Below, piece by piece: positions 12,826 to 24,565 of a stretch of DNA of 64,000 nt. How positions within the stretch are numbered: the stretch's first letter is position 1; every line of letters starts with the position of its first letter. The stretch spans positions 2,914,001 through 2,978,000 of the forward strand of contig JAYXKI010000001.1 in assembly GCA_037892935.1 (NCBI GenBank). The letters are read 5' to 3'. The stretch comes from Phlebopus portentosus. Lineage: Eukaryota; Basidiomycota; Agaricomycetes; Boletales; Boletinellaceae. The notes below the pieces were generated by a model, which did not search any database, was not told where the DNA came from, and saw only the letters and a list, made by a program, of their open reading frames with translations. The translations under genes and the position numbers were made by a program.

Positions 12826-12959
12826 CGTGGTACTGTAGTGGAACGCAGCAAGAAACTTTTTCGCGGGTTTCATTTCTGTGATACCTGGAAAGGAAACTGG
12901 AGAGATCACCGCAACGAACGCGTCCTTCATTTAGTCTGAACGTTTACGAAAACCGCTTC
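12826..12959. promoter_or_regulatory. 134-bp divergent promoter between eIF3k and WDR5-like gene
   Basis: Only 134 bp separate the two start codons (12825 minus, 12960 plus). Both genes are housekeeping-like, so a shared bidirectional promoter is likely. No TATA box is evident. The minus-strand reading frame of eIF3k stays open to an ATG at 12930, only 29 bp from the other start. Confidence 0.6.
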
Positions 12960-14394
12960 ATGCAGTTGGACGATCCTCAGTCGACAGAGAGCGCTTTTAA
13001 TGATGGAACCTCACAAGATCATAAGATGAAGCAAGAGCAGTTTCAGGACGAACCTGCCATCCCACCTGCAGCTGAGCAGAAGCGACCAAACTACAAGCTA
13101 CATTACACGCTTAGTGGACATACCATGTCCATATCGTCCCTCAAGTTTAGCCCTAATGGCAAATTGCTCGCTTCTAGCTGTACGTTTCAATGTGATCCAT
13201 ATGCATCCCCAGCTGCTTTAATATTTCCGTGCATAGCGTCAGACAAGTTGATCAAATTATGGGACGCGTACTCGGGAAACTTCTTACAGACCATGTCTGG
13301 ACACACGGAGGGAGTATCAGATATTGCGTGGTCCCCTGATAGCGAACTTCTTGCATCTGCTTCAGACGACAAAACCGTTCGTATCTGGCATGTAGACTCT
13401 GTAAGTGAAGTTATGATCCTAACCCGATCGAAGGGCACTTACGAGTCCAGGTTTCTAGGGAACGACGTCAAAAGTCCTAGTCGGGCACACCAATTTTGTT
13501 TTCTGCGTAAATTTCAGTCCTACTTCGACTCTTCTTGTCTCCGGAGGGTTTGACGAGACGGTACGAATTTGGGATGTTGCTAGAGGTGCGGTCTACGATA
13601 CTGTTTTACCAAGGTCTAGGGTCATATTTTTCTTTTTCTTTTGGTCAGCTAGATGCATTCGAACACTACCAGCCCACTCAGATCCTGTAACTGCTGTGAA
13701 CTTCAACCGAGATGGCACGTTGATAGTGTCATGCTCTATGGATGGTCTTATGTGCGTTGTGCTTATATTAATTGACCAGCATTTGCTGACGGGGCTGGTA
13801 GTCGTATGTGGGCCACCGAATCTGGCCGGTGTCTCAAAACGTTGGTGGACGACGACAATCCAATTTGGTGAGGCCTTATTGGAAATACCTTTTTGCTTAC
13901 ATTCTGACGTCCCTTGCAGTGGATCTGTTGCTTTCTCTCCGAATTCAAAATTTATTCTGGCCTCTACGCAAGATTCCACCATTCGGTTATGGGATTACAA
14001 CTCGTCGCGTTGCTTAAAGACATACACCGGTCATTTGAATAGGACATACTGCATTCCTTCGAACTTTAGCATCACTAATGGGATATACATCGTGAGTGGG
14101 AGCGAAGACGGGAGAATATATATCTGGGATCTACAAAGCAGGAAGATCGTCCAAGTATTGGAAGGCCATAGAGGTATGTTACTTTGCTTTGTTCGTGATG
14201 CAGATCGAGACTCACTTCCGTAGATGTCGTATTAGGTATAGCTGTAAGTAGCATTACCGCACCTGTTTCTAGCTTTGCATTGACTTTGTCATTGGAAGAC
14301 GCACCCGAAATTCAGCATTATTGCATCGTCATCCATGGAAAAGGATCTCACTATAAAGATATGGATAGACGAGAGCGGGAAAGATGAAGGTTAA
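12960..14394 (+). CDS. WDR5/Swd3-like WD40 protein (COMPASS-type histone methyltransferase core)
   Basis: Eight exons: 12960..13179, 13237..13400, 13459..13585, 13649..13751, 13802..13867, 13920..14173, 14224..14243, 14299..14394; 349 residues. After a ~45-residue acidic N-tail come seven WD40 repeats that follow WDR5 almost block by block: [83 protein letters not shown] and [16 protein letters not shown]5/Swd3 scaffolds the MLL/Set1 complexes that methylate histone H3 lysine 4 in the nucleus. The exons of 20 and 66 nt are needed to complete repeats. Whether it is the Set1 subunit or a close WD40 paralogue needs orthology analysis. It is transcribed divergently from eIF3k. Confidence 0.92.
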
Positions 14395-14847
14395 CGATTC
14401 GCTAATAATTACTGTTTCCAAGGTTTGGATGTATGTACATCTTTGACTTTGTATCTATTTTGTCGTTACGGGCCAACACACATTAGGTAATCAAGTTCGA
14501 TTCCTTTTCAGTGTTATTGATCGAGCAAAGCAGTGCGCCCGCACTGGCCCACGAACCTGTGTATGCTAGAAGAGTCTACGAGTTACTGCGGGATGAGCGC
14601 AGTGAGGCGGTGGCTGAATGAGTCAGCCGCGTGAGAGCTGGGCCGGTGCCAGTTTCAAACTCCGACACGGCTATGCCCTTATAAACCCGTCATGAGTGGC
14701 GTCCCTATCTTACCCTCAGACCACATCCAACATCGTTCAACAACCGACCGAAATCACTTTCGATCTCACCGATGTGAGTATCTATCGTCGTATTGACCTC
14801 TCTGGAGTCGCTATGACTGACTTCTGTTCCTTATCGCTATCAGAATC
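14395..14847 (+). promoter_or_regulatory. Polyubiquitin promoter and leader
   Basis: This 453-bp spacer leads into polyubiquitin. It holds a clear TATA box (TATAAA, 14680-14685), a downstream pyrimidine- and CA-rich leader, and a 5' UTR intron. That intron is predicted from a GTGAGT donor at 14774 and a CAG acceptor ending at 14843, leaving AATC before the ATG at 14848. A GC-rich palindrome around a TGAGTCA core lies about 60 bp upstream of the TATA box. A highly expressed, stress-responsive promoter would fit the gene it serves (inference). Confidence 0.65.
14612..14628. promoter_or_regulatory. TGAGTCA (Gcn4/AP-1-like) site inside an inverted repeat
   Basis: The 17 bp read GGCTGA, ATGAG, TCAGCC, a 6-bp inverted repeat with a 5-bp spacer. 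Within it is a perfect TGAGTCA (14619-14625), the consensus bound by bZIP factors such as Gcn4 and AP-1. It sits about 50-60 bp upstream of the TATA box of polyubiquitin, a likely place for an activator. Binding is inferred. Confidence 0.5.
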
Positions 14848-15740
<893 letters not shown>

Positions 15741-15897
15741 TTGCATTACGGTGCTTCTCTGTGATTACCTAGTTCTTGTACGAGTGTCTTATTAGTAGCC
15801 GAATGGATTTGTTAACTCGCCAATGTTTGAATGTGTGGATTATTTACATTCGTCGGACTCGAATACCTACTGCATATATATACACTGATGAGTTGGC

Positions 15898-16862
15898 TCA
15901 AATTTTGCCTTTTTTCCGCCGACCATGCCTTGACAAGTAAACATTTCTTTCCTTCGAAATCTGCTCATCGATATTCCTGCAATGTGGATTGCTGGTCCAA
16001 TGTCGTTGTCTCGCCTCTGTGCGCTTGAAAGGCATGTTACATCCGAAGCATACAATGGGACTCGACACTTCGTCATGTTTAGTAGCATGCCCTGAGGTGG
16101 AGGCTTTAGATTTGCCGACAACACCGAAAGAGATGCTTACGTTTGACATCATGTTTCCTTGTCGCTACATGACCACATAGTTTGCATTGAAATCTTACTC
16201 CTCCTTGAGGAGCATCACGGGGTAGCTGCAGGACATACTGATCGAGGTCTTGCAAGTGACCTGGCTGATAGAAACCAGCGTGAATACCTCTTCGTTCATA
16301 GCACATATACGACCAAAACCTCTTACTTACCCTTCGTCCACGTCTGCTGCGTTCAACCGTGTCATCACAAGGAGGTGGACTATACGACTGAGAATGTGAG
16401 GGCGAATTTGAAGACGACGGTAGCTCGGACGGAGATGACGGAGGCGGCTCGTACGACATGTTCCACGTCGAATCCATAGAACTGACGGGACTCTGTGTGC
16501 CCGATTCAGCAGGAGAGGCATCTTCGACCGAGCTATTAGGCGTGTTCCAGTCGAATGTTGTGTATTCATTGAGGAAATTAGATGTGTCATCAGGAGAGCA
16601 TGGCTCGGAGAGACCAGCGTTAGGCTTCTCCTGCAGTTCTCGCGCATCATCTGTGAAAGCCAAATGGTGCTTAGCGAGAGGATAAAGATGGACTTCAGAG
16701 ACCAAGCACACCTTCTACATCCTTTATCCTTTTCTCGTAGGCTCGTCGAATAAGGTCTTTATCGTCCTCGGGGAAGGCTCGTCTGCAGGCGCCGATACCA
16801 CTTCGCTCGTATGCGAAATTCAGATTGATTAGGAAGGTGGTTGCGAGGAGCTTCAGGTCCAT
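15898..16862 (-). CDS. C2H2 zinc-finger protein, putative transcription factor
   Basis: Exons 16862..16712, 16650..16331, 16264..16141, 16091..15898; about 262 residues. If the 66-nt candidate intron 16330-16265 (GTAAGT donor, stopless, multiple of three) is retained, the protein is 284 residues. The N-terminus is acidic/Ser-Pro-rich, like an activation region. The C-terminus has two adjacent zinc fingers: FQCKLCGHVATRK...HATKH with exact C-x2-C-x12-H-x3-H spacing, created only after splicing the 49-nt intron 16140-16092; and VCFGCNMPFKRTEARQRH with a longer H/C spacing. A basic tail (GRRKKGK) may be a nuclear localisation signal. The target is unknown. The start is the first ATG of exon 1; a 5' non-coding exon upstream is possible. 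Confidence 0.75.
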
Positions 16863-18784
16863 GACTGTTGAAAGGAGGTGTAAGGGGGTGAATGGACTGA
16901 GGTGGGCATGACCCGTCGCGTTATATCTTTGCCAGGTGTACGGGAGAGGTGTGGATAAGTTCCCCGTCGTTGCGTCGGTGACTGAATAGAGTTTGTAGAC
17001 AGTTGTTTATGCGTTTCAGAATCAAGCTGTGTTTTCCAGAATTCGAGGAACAACGCTAAAGGGTCTCCCCGATCATTACATTGTGCTTCCATCGAGAAGG
17101 CTAAGAGAGGGACACATCTCCGCTTAACAGATCTTCCTCCTTGGTGATTTGACTCCGTTTTAAGAATGCATCGACGCATATCGTCTGCTGCCGTGCATGG
17201 TTCGCAAGAGATATGAATCAGTTCAAGGGCAAAGAACCTAGTCACTTTGGACAAATACTAGTCAACGTCAGTTTCTATCGTTCACTGATGAAAAAAAAAA
17301 TTGCGATAAAATTGAGGGGTGGCCACTCTACACCCGGCGTTGGAGCTGAGCGGGATTTTATCTTAGCAGGGACTGCCGTCATAATACAACGGCTTTGAAA
17401 AGCGTAGCAGAGTTACCCGAATCTACACCAGCAAGCACTAAAACTTTAAATTAGCAAATTTGACGCCATTCTCTGGTAGTTTCTGGTTGGGCATCGGTTG
17501 GCAGACTGCTCAGAAGTATAAACATCTTCACATTGCCGCGCTTATGAGAAAGCTCGATCGTTGGATGGGCGTCGCAAAAAATTGCATCAGTCGTCCCCGA
17601 GTTCGACACGAGGCAATGAACTCACCTCGTCCGTCCTAACTAGCTGCTGGTCTTCCTGAACGCGCGGCGCACTCCCTGAACTGCGGAGCCTGGAATATCC
17701 TAGATTTTTACCGAAGTGCGATTCCTCGGACCCCCGGTCGATCTGACTCATAAATATTAATGGCGAGCTTTCACTCTAGCGATTCAGAACTCGTTTCTCT
17801 GTTTCTCCGGTCTTGGCAGCAACTAGGCGGGCACAGAGGACAGTTTTGCCTCCAGCCATCTCCCTTTGCTTTGGCACAAGTATGTTTCGTCGTTGTAAGT
17901 TTTCACGTCTATTTCTACTATCGGGGGAAAAGCGCTTGGTGTTGCCTTACTTGCAGTTCTGTGAAACCAGGCGTTGTCGACATCATGGCTTCGTGGGACG
18001 TGGTATTCTCACACGTGCCCGCTTCTGCTCCACTTTTGCTTCCGTTCGTTCCCTCTAGATCTATTTATGTGGCCGTCGATAGTGTCACGTCGTCACGATC
18101 GATCATCAAACAAGTCGGGCGGATCGCAATCTGGATCGGCATGTAATCAGTTTACCCGCCCGGACGCGAATCAGACAAAAAAAAAAAAGAAAAGAAAGCA
18201 CGTTCCTTAGCGTCCATTAGATAACTCAGATCCAGAATGGAATGTACATACAACAACGACGAGGGTATAATCTATGAAATAACTTTATGTATGCATGTCC
18301 TCTAACTGTCCTTTCCGTGTAATCATTTCGAAGTGGCCGCCACATGCACTGGTCGTCTGCTTCTCTTCTCTTCTCTCGACTTCTTTTCACGGCCCCGAGC
18401 CACCCATCTATCCCAGACCCAGAAGACCAGCTGAGAGAATCGCAGTGTTAAAAAGCCCTAGATAGTGGTGATTGTTTCGTTTGAACCTGGTAAGCCTCGC
18501 CGTTCTCTCGGCGCTGTTCAGCTGAGGGCACTCACAGCTCGTCGAAGACCTGCTTCTTGATCGATATCCACCGTTGTCCGACTCGCTTGAAGGAGTGGTA
18601 ATGCCAGAGTCAACTTGAGGGTTCCCTCTGAGCGTTAGAACGAAGGACCGCAGTTCAAATCCGCAGACATTCGTTTGCATTCAAGTGAGTAAAGACAGAA
18701 TTTGTACATTGTTGTTCGGTCCATCCAAGAAGTCCATAAGCGTTCCTTTCTTATCATAATAGATCATCGTGCATGAATTTGCAC
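16863..18784. other. 1.9-kb intergenic region without a supported gene
   Basis: I see no conserved protein. An open frame of 128 codons starts at ATG 17760 right after an AT-rich ATAAATATTAATGG stretch, but its residues look random and it has no family resemblance. A poly-A tract occurs at about 18178-18200. On the minus strand, 18627-18408 encodes a Ser-rich stretch ending in a hydrophobic tail that could be an alternative 3' exon of the neighbouring glutaminase (see findings). The rest is probably the promoter of the zinc-finger gene and a 3' flank. Confidence 0.4.
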
Positions 18785-21700
18785 TCACAGAACGAGCTAC
18801 GACGAGGAGCACGAGAATGTTAGTCGAGAGCATCCACGATACTATAGGAAACAAGATTCACTTACCAAGGCGAGATGTCCACCAACAACGGGACGAGCTC
18901 TGAAGCCCTCCGGTACACCATTTGTGGTCTCGTACCAGTCACCGAATGGCTGAGCTCCCTGTCCACTTGAGGCATAGTTCTTGACGGCGTCAATGAATAA
19001 GTCACGAGCAACCGTATCCGAAACCAGACCAGCGGTCCAGATCTCCCAGTCTGAGAAAAAACCGGAATCAGACATTGTACTTTCATTTACCTGGATACCA
19101 GAAAGATGGTGATTATGACTTACCGCTCTTGGTGTATGTGTGTCTGTCGAAGTCAGATCAACTTAGTCGAAACATACGTCTTATAAAAAATTTCTACACA
19201 CCGAGTGTCTAGGGGCACCCCAAATGCATTATCTACGGTCTTGTACCATGCCGTTTCTGGGATTATTGATTAATAGATGAATTGAAGATTAGACGGAGGA
19301 CGTACGCATATCATATACGGATTGGGGGAAGATGTTTGTCTTAAGAAGCCTATCAGCGTAGAGGTTGTAGGATAGACCCCAGCTATTGTGCTCATCAGCA
19401 ATACTCAAACTTCCAACGAGCCTCCTTTTACCTTGAGTCATTACCATACTATCATTCCATCAGCATGCATTGTCGAGTACCCGACGAAGAGACATCTTAC
19501 CGATAACGTCAGGTGATCACCAGTTGAAGCGATTGCGAGACCTTGCCACTGAGAAACATAATCGGAAGCAATGGACTACAAAGCAGCAACCGGTGGTCAG
19601 CAAGCCAGCTTCAAGCTCCAACACGCCAGGACTTACGCTGTAGTTCGATTCCCTTGCAGAGTCGCCGAGTAATCCTGCGATAAGCGACATTGCTTTGATG
19701 CCGATGATCCCTTTGATGGCCAGATTCGTTTGGTTCTCGAGATGTCCTGCGAAGTCATCTGTGCTGAGTTGGTTTGCAGGGATCAACGAATCATTGATCA
19801 AGAATTGAGTCCATTGATCAAGCAGGTCGAACTGTGTATGAAACATGAAACTTTGCCTAAGTACTGAAACAAAGGGAGCTGCAGTGGACGAACGTAGGTG
19901 CTGATTAATGTATCGTCGCCCGTCGCTTGTGTGTAGCTGAGAGACATGATTACCATATTGCCACTCTCTGATAAATTGACTTATCAAACGCTGTGCACAG
20001 CAAAAACACGGGCATACCTTCGACGGGCATAGCTTCATCAAGCCCTGGAATCATTGCTCCTTCAAATACTGCCTAATGAGGTAATCAAATCTTCTCACCA
20101 TCATTGTGGCCAAGTGCCCTGGGATAGTGGGCACCTAGGATAGAAAATTCACCACGATGCTACCAGTAAACCCATCGGGTACCCACCAAGGTCATGCAGA
20201 GCGTATTTGTTGGGATATTGCCCCGTTGCCTGATACTTGAACAGAGGCTCAAGTAGGAGGCGGCCATACTCTGGATCTGTGTACAGGAAGATTGGCCAAG
20301 CAGGAAAAATGACATCGACGGTGTTCATGTTCTGTGTTAACGATGTCAATACAAGGCCATCGATTATGATCTCGACAAGCTCACCCCATTGCTAGAAATT
20401 TCTGTGCTGCGGTTATACCTAGCCTTGAATAACAATTACTTTGGAAACCCACCTTTCAAGAAAATGAGAACGTCGTCGGTGCTGAGTGTGCCATCCGAGT
20501 TTCTGCTCAATGTGATTTCTGTAGCAGCGAAAGCCTGGCGGACAGACAGCGTAACGATACCCTCATAGTTCGCAGAAATGGCCGATGCATCATGAGATAC
20601 TTTTGCATCAAGAGCATTTGCGGACGAGACTGCGTTAGTATAATCACCGAGGAAGAATGATATCTGCGTTCGACGTAATGAGCAACTGTCACTTTCTTGA
20701 TACAGCAAAGAAATGCATACAGTATCCGCAGGTGTCGCATGCTGGCTCAGGAAATATGGGCTCCTATACTCAGTCTGATTATTTGCAATGATGTATTCAA
20801 TTACCGGGTCACGGATATGGCCCACTGAAAATACGACAGGCGGGGACGCTTCTTGCACGGTACCAAGGTCCTGCGCGAAACCGAAGATTGGCCAGTTGTC
20901 TTGGACGGCGCGGAAGTTCGTATCTTCAGTATTAGCAAGTACGCCATTGTTGATAAATTGCGCTCGGACATCCACATCCGGTCCAGTTTGATACGTTGTA
21001 CTGGAGCTCTGTAACAATCTTTAATCTTTTGGTCGTTTCAAGTATGCGCAATGTAACTAACCATGGCCACGGAGTAGAAGGCAGAGCCCTCTGAAACCGA
21101 TGTACTGTTATCAGACCTTCCTTGGATCCTAGCCAGTAATTATACTCACGTTGGATATGGTCTCCGATCTCAGCAAAGTTTGTCTGTTCTACCAGCTGCA
21201 CTTGGTGGGTGACGATGTCGCCAACGGAAGTCGACCAATTTGCAACGAGGCTGTTGTCTCCTGTGACCCATTCGGCAGAGATATCTGTATAAATCTGCAC
21301 CGAGTGAGAATTGCCATCATTGGAGGCTGCAGAAAGCGACAGGTAAGAGAACGGAACGGATTGTCTGAACAAGTCGTTCGGCTATAGTATCTCCACTGTT
21401 AGTTGCTTCACGGACAAAAAGAGCTGAGCTTATGCGAACCTCGACCGGGCTAAGGAAAGTGGCCGTTAAATCAACTGGTCCAGCTCTCAGCAAAAAAATG
21501 CTCTGGGTTGACGTGAACTGTTTGTCACAAGAAATATGTCAACCAAACATACAAATGAAATTGCATTAGGTCCAGTACACTGACCTCAAAACTCTGCTGT
21601 ACGGCCTTTGTAGCGCCAGGCACCTCCGGACCTCCGAGAAAGAGGTATGTCGTGCCATCCACACGCACGTATCCCGCCCATCCGAGAGTCTGTTAATAAT

Positions 21701-21961
21701 TTGCCTTAAGCAGGCACAATTTTCCTTGATGGGCATTCGGCGTACCGAACCAGTCCAAAAAGCAGGCCATGCATCATTCAGCGCCACACCTTCCCCTTGC
21801 ATTAGCCATGCCGACAAGTATGGTGTCTTCACGGCCAAAGGGATAGCAGGTGGGTTGAACGGGGTGACCGTCCAGTTCACAGCGGCCCGCGCGACATTTG
21901 TATATACAAGCGCGATCACGAGCCCGAACCACGATCCTAAACGGGATAGTCTCGGGACCAT
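18785..21961 (-). CDS. Secreted glutaminase GtaA-like (DUF5127/DUF4965/DUF1793)
   Basis: Twenty exons (5' to 3'): 21961..21746, 21689..21585, 21517..21440, 21381..21150, 21090..21062, 21008..20721, 20663..20453, 20401..20385, 20331..20187, 20134..20099, 20068..20018, 19967..19894, 19831..19637, 19575..19501, 19448..19432, 19382..19306, 19256..19202, 19143..19124, 19050..18866, 18796..18785; 705 residues, normal for the family. It has a signal peptide (hydrophobic FGLVIALVYTNVARA) and then GtaA blocks PYLSAWL, WPAFWTG, FAQDLG, HPYS-type NMNTVDVIFPAWP, YALHDLG, MPVEE-SGNMVIM, KGIIGIKAM, SDWEIWTAG and GGHLAL. It would release glutamate from extracellular glutamine for nitrogen nutrition. Two exons of 17 nt and one of 12 nt are required. 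The intron 20720-20664 is stopless and in frame. The TGA stop overlaps a GTGAGT splice donor. Confidence 0.92.
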
Positions 21962-22594
21962 ATTCGAAAGGAGAGAATTCGCGTTTGGTACGTTTGGTAA
22001 CGCGAGTCGTGCGCGAGATACTAGCCAAGGAGTTGAAAGAAACCAGACGTGGATGAAGAAAAGAGCGTTTATAAAGCTAGGCGTCGAAGCTCCGAATTAT
22101 TATAAGCTATTGAGGTAGCGGAGGAAAGGCGGCTCTCTGCCGTGTTGCCTAGACTATTTTTTCCCTCGGCGACAACATATGATCATGTAGCGTGTGTTAC
22201 TTTTGCGCTGGCAATCAAGACAAAGAAGCACTATGAACAGCCTTGTATCGGAGAAGAGGACTCTTCTCCTTGTTAGGCAACGACCATCGATCAGAATATA
22301 TCAGTGCACACGATTGGCATCATAATAATGAGCTCGCGTATTCCAGCCGAGCGACCAGAAATGGGCACAAATATCTACCCTTGATGGCACAGCGCGCTCA
22401 TGAAAACCAAGACGTGCGGGTAAACAGAATACCTGGATTACGGAATTATGACGCGCTTGATCCTCGAGCCGGATTTAGCCTCTCACATCTTCTATCCGAA
22501 GCAAACTCATGATACATTTCTGAAGGCCGAACACAACTACAAATTTGATCAGAATATAACCGAGATGTCAACTCGTAGAAGATGATCCAAAACA
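21962..22594. other. Intergenic region, promoter of the glutaminase gene
   Basis: This 633-bp spacer lies between the 5' end of the glutaminase gene and the 3' end of the CAP gene, both on the minus strand. No reading frame here resembles a protein. On the minus strand it must hold the glutaminase promoter; a run reading ATAAACGC lies about 105 bp upstream of that start (minus strand of ~22065-22072). I see no repeat or RNA gene. Confidence 0.4.
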
Positions 22595-23934
22595 TCAAGC
22601 TTGAACATTTTGTCTGCGAAAGGGCGAAAAATACCATGAATAATGAGAAATCAGGTCCATTTCAAGCAAAAGCACTTACGCGAAAGCTCCGATGACGTTC
22701 CCCTGAGGGAAGTACTCACAGACGAAGAACTTGGAGCTCTTCCAAACCACGTCAGAGATAGATGCGGTGGCGCAGATGGAACTGAGATGACTTACATCGG
22801 AGAAGATAGTTCCACCACCGCATGTCGTTTCCGCGCAGCCAAGCTGCGTCGATCCCTTCCAGACCACTTGTGTAAAATGAGACGCACTAGGGCTGCTTGG
22901 ATTGTATTCAGCTGCAAATATGACGGAACATCATGTGAGGAATATGAGAGGCACAGAAGAATGAATCGAACTCACAAACTTCGTTTGTCCACGAGGTTAC
23001 TGCACTCGTGATTCCATAGGCGTCGCCAGTTCCAGCTGCGAGGTTTTCTGAACAAGGTGTTACACGCACGTTGGCTCACAAGAGAAAGAAAATCATACCA
23101 CCAAACGGTCCGACAGACCCTCCAGAATGTTGGAACACGCAACCATCTGACCACTTTTGAGCGGCAGCTGCAAGAGTATTATTCCAGGTCAACGGAGAAG
23201 CACCATGCTGAGCACGGATAGAATTATGAGAAGAAAGGTATTCATTCACGTCCTTGTCGGACGCTTGGCTACCGTTGGAACTGCCGTCGCTAGAATCACC
23301 GTTATTAGGACTGGAGCTGAATGAATTTGTCGTCGTTTCTGGTGCCGAAGGTTCAGAAGAACTCGAAGACGGACTCGGTTCGGGTGTGCTTGATGTCGTC
23401 GTGGACGGAGTCGGCGCCTCCGTTGGTAAATCAAACGATACCGTATCGGAAACGCGTGAGGAAGTAGGAGGTACTTCAAAGGTGCTCGATGTAGTGGATG
23501 GTGCCTCAAAAGTAGTTGTCGATGTTACGAACTTCAACGAGGTGGAAGTCGTAGACGACTCAGATGATATGGACCTGGTCAAAGACGTCGAAGTAGTGGA
23601 TGTTGAAGTCACCGCCGACACAAAGGCATTGCTGAGCGACGTCGTAGATACTGTCGCTGAACCGGTAGATGCAGAAGCACTAATACAAATATTAAGGAAA
23701 ATGTTGATGATACTACAAGCAAAACACATACGGTACAGTGGATGAAAGACAGACGTCCACTAGCTCATCGCCTTGACCTGATGATGTAGACGGGTATAGC
23801 ACAACACCCCAGGGGTTCTTGCCAATGGCATAACCGGGCCATCCCCATCTTACTCCATTGATACAACCGGGTGGAGCAGCGAGCACGACAGAAACTTGCG
23901 CAACGGCAAATGCGAACATTACAGCGCGAAGCAT
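22595..23934 (-). CDS. Secreted CAP/PR-1 (SCP-like) protein with Ser/Thr linker
   Basis: Exons 23934..23732, 23679..23099, 23047..22976, 22911..22796, 22738..22680, 22613..22595; 349 residues. A signal peptide ([19 protein letters not shown]) is followed by a short Cys/Trp-rich segment, then ~120 residues dominated by Ser and Thr, a likely O-glycosylated stalk. The C-terminal ~135 residues form a CAP domain: [53 protein letters not shown] and [14 protein letters not shown]. Fungal CAP (Pry-like) proteins bind sterols or lipids outside the cell; the ligand here is unknown. The intron 22795-22739 (57 nt) is stopless and in frame. A TAA at 22676-22678 lies inside a GTAAGT donor; splicing to a 19-nt last exon gives the usual NV-containing end. 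Confidence 0.9.
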
Positions 23935-24565
23935 AGCAGAAGGGCAGAAGAACGAAGGAGCCAGACCCCTTCCAATTATTGAAGAATGAAACAGCAGGCG
24001 CAGACTTTGCGGGAAGACGTTTGTACACAGAAAAGACAGGACAGGCCAGTCAAACGGCCTAGATAGACAGCAAAGAAAGACGGTGTCTCAAGAGTGAAGG
24101 ACGAGAATAACGAATGTGCAACTGTAGAAAAAGACAAGGCGCTCTTGGGGCGCTGAAAAGCTGTCGGCCTGCTTAAATGGTCCCAATACTAATAGATGGT
24201 AACCGTGTACCTAATCGCGCGAGCGTAGGCAATGGCAACGATCGGCGACACATGGTACTTGTTGACGGTGAGAAGCAATCACCGAGCTCATGGCGCATTT
24301 AGAGGGTGTTCGTCGCCGCGAAGAGGACTCTGCTGGGAGATGGATGCTAATTGTCTCGACGATGTTCGTCTACAGCTTCGTGTATGATCGGCAGAATCAA
24401 CTGTCGTAAGGCGACTCGCGTGAGTAAGCCGCGTTGGTTGGAAGGCCGTGCACAACAGGACCAAACAATCCTTCTTTGCGCCCATCAAGCTCGGAATTAG
24501 AAAAGAATTGGTTATGGCCATTTTCGCCGTCTAATTCCTTCGATTTATTGCCAAAGTAATACGCC
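23935..24565. other. Divergent intergenic region
   Basis: This is 631 bp between the CAP gene (minus) and the small unknown gene (plus). I see no conserved reading frame and no repeat, and no RNA gene signal. It presumably holds both promoters. Confidence 0.4.

Noticed and set aside
12826..12930. Upstream in-frame ATG at 12930 as the eIF3k start
   Set aside because: The extra 35 residues do not resemble eIF3k N-termini, and this start would leave only 29 bp to the divergent gene. It cannot be excluded without 5' end data.
13586..13648. Read-through antisense and alternate-frame open frames over the WDR5-like gene
   Set aside because: They overlap conserved WD40 exons in other frames and vanish after splicing.
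17760..18146. 128-codon plus-strand open frame beginning at an ATG just after an ATAAATATTA box
   Set aside because: Residue composition looks random, no family resemblance, no splice-supported extension; kept as part of the intergenic region.
22676..22678. TAA as the end of the CAP protein
   Set aside because: It lies within a GTAAGT donor; splicing to 22613 adds a short QNVQA end, closer to typical CAP C-termini, and keeps the frame.
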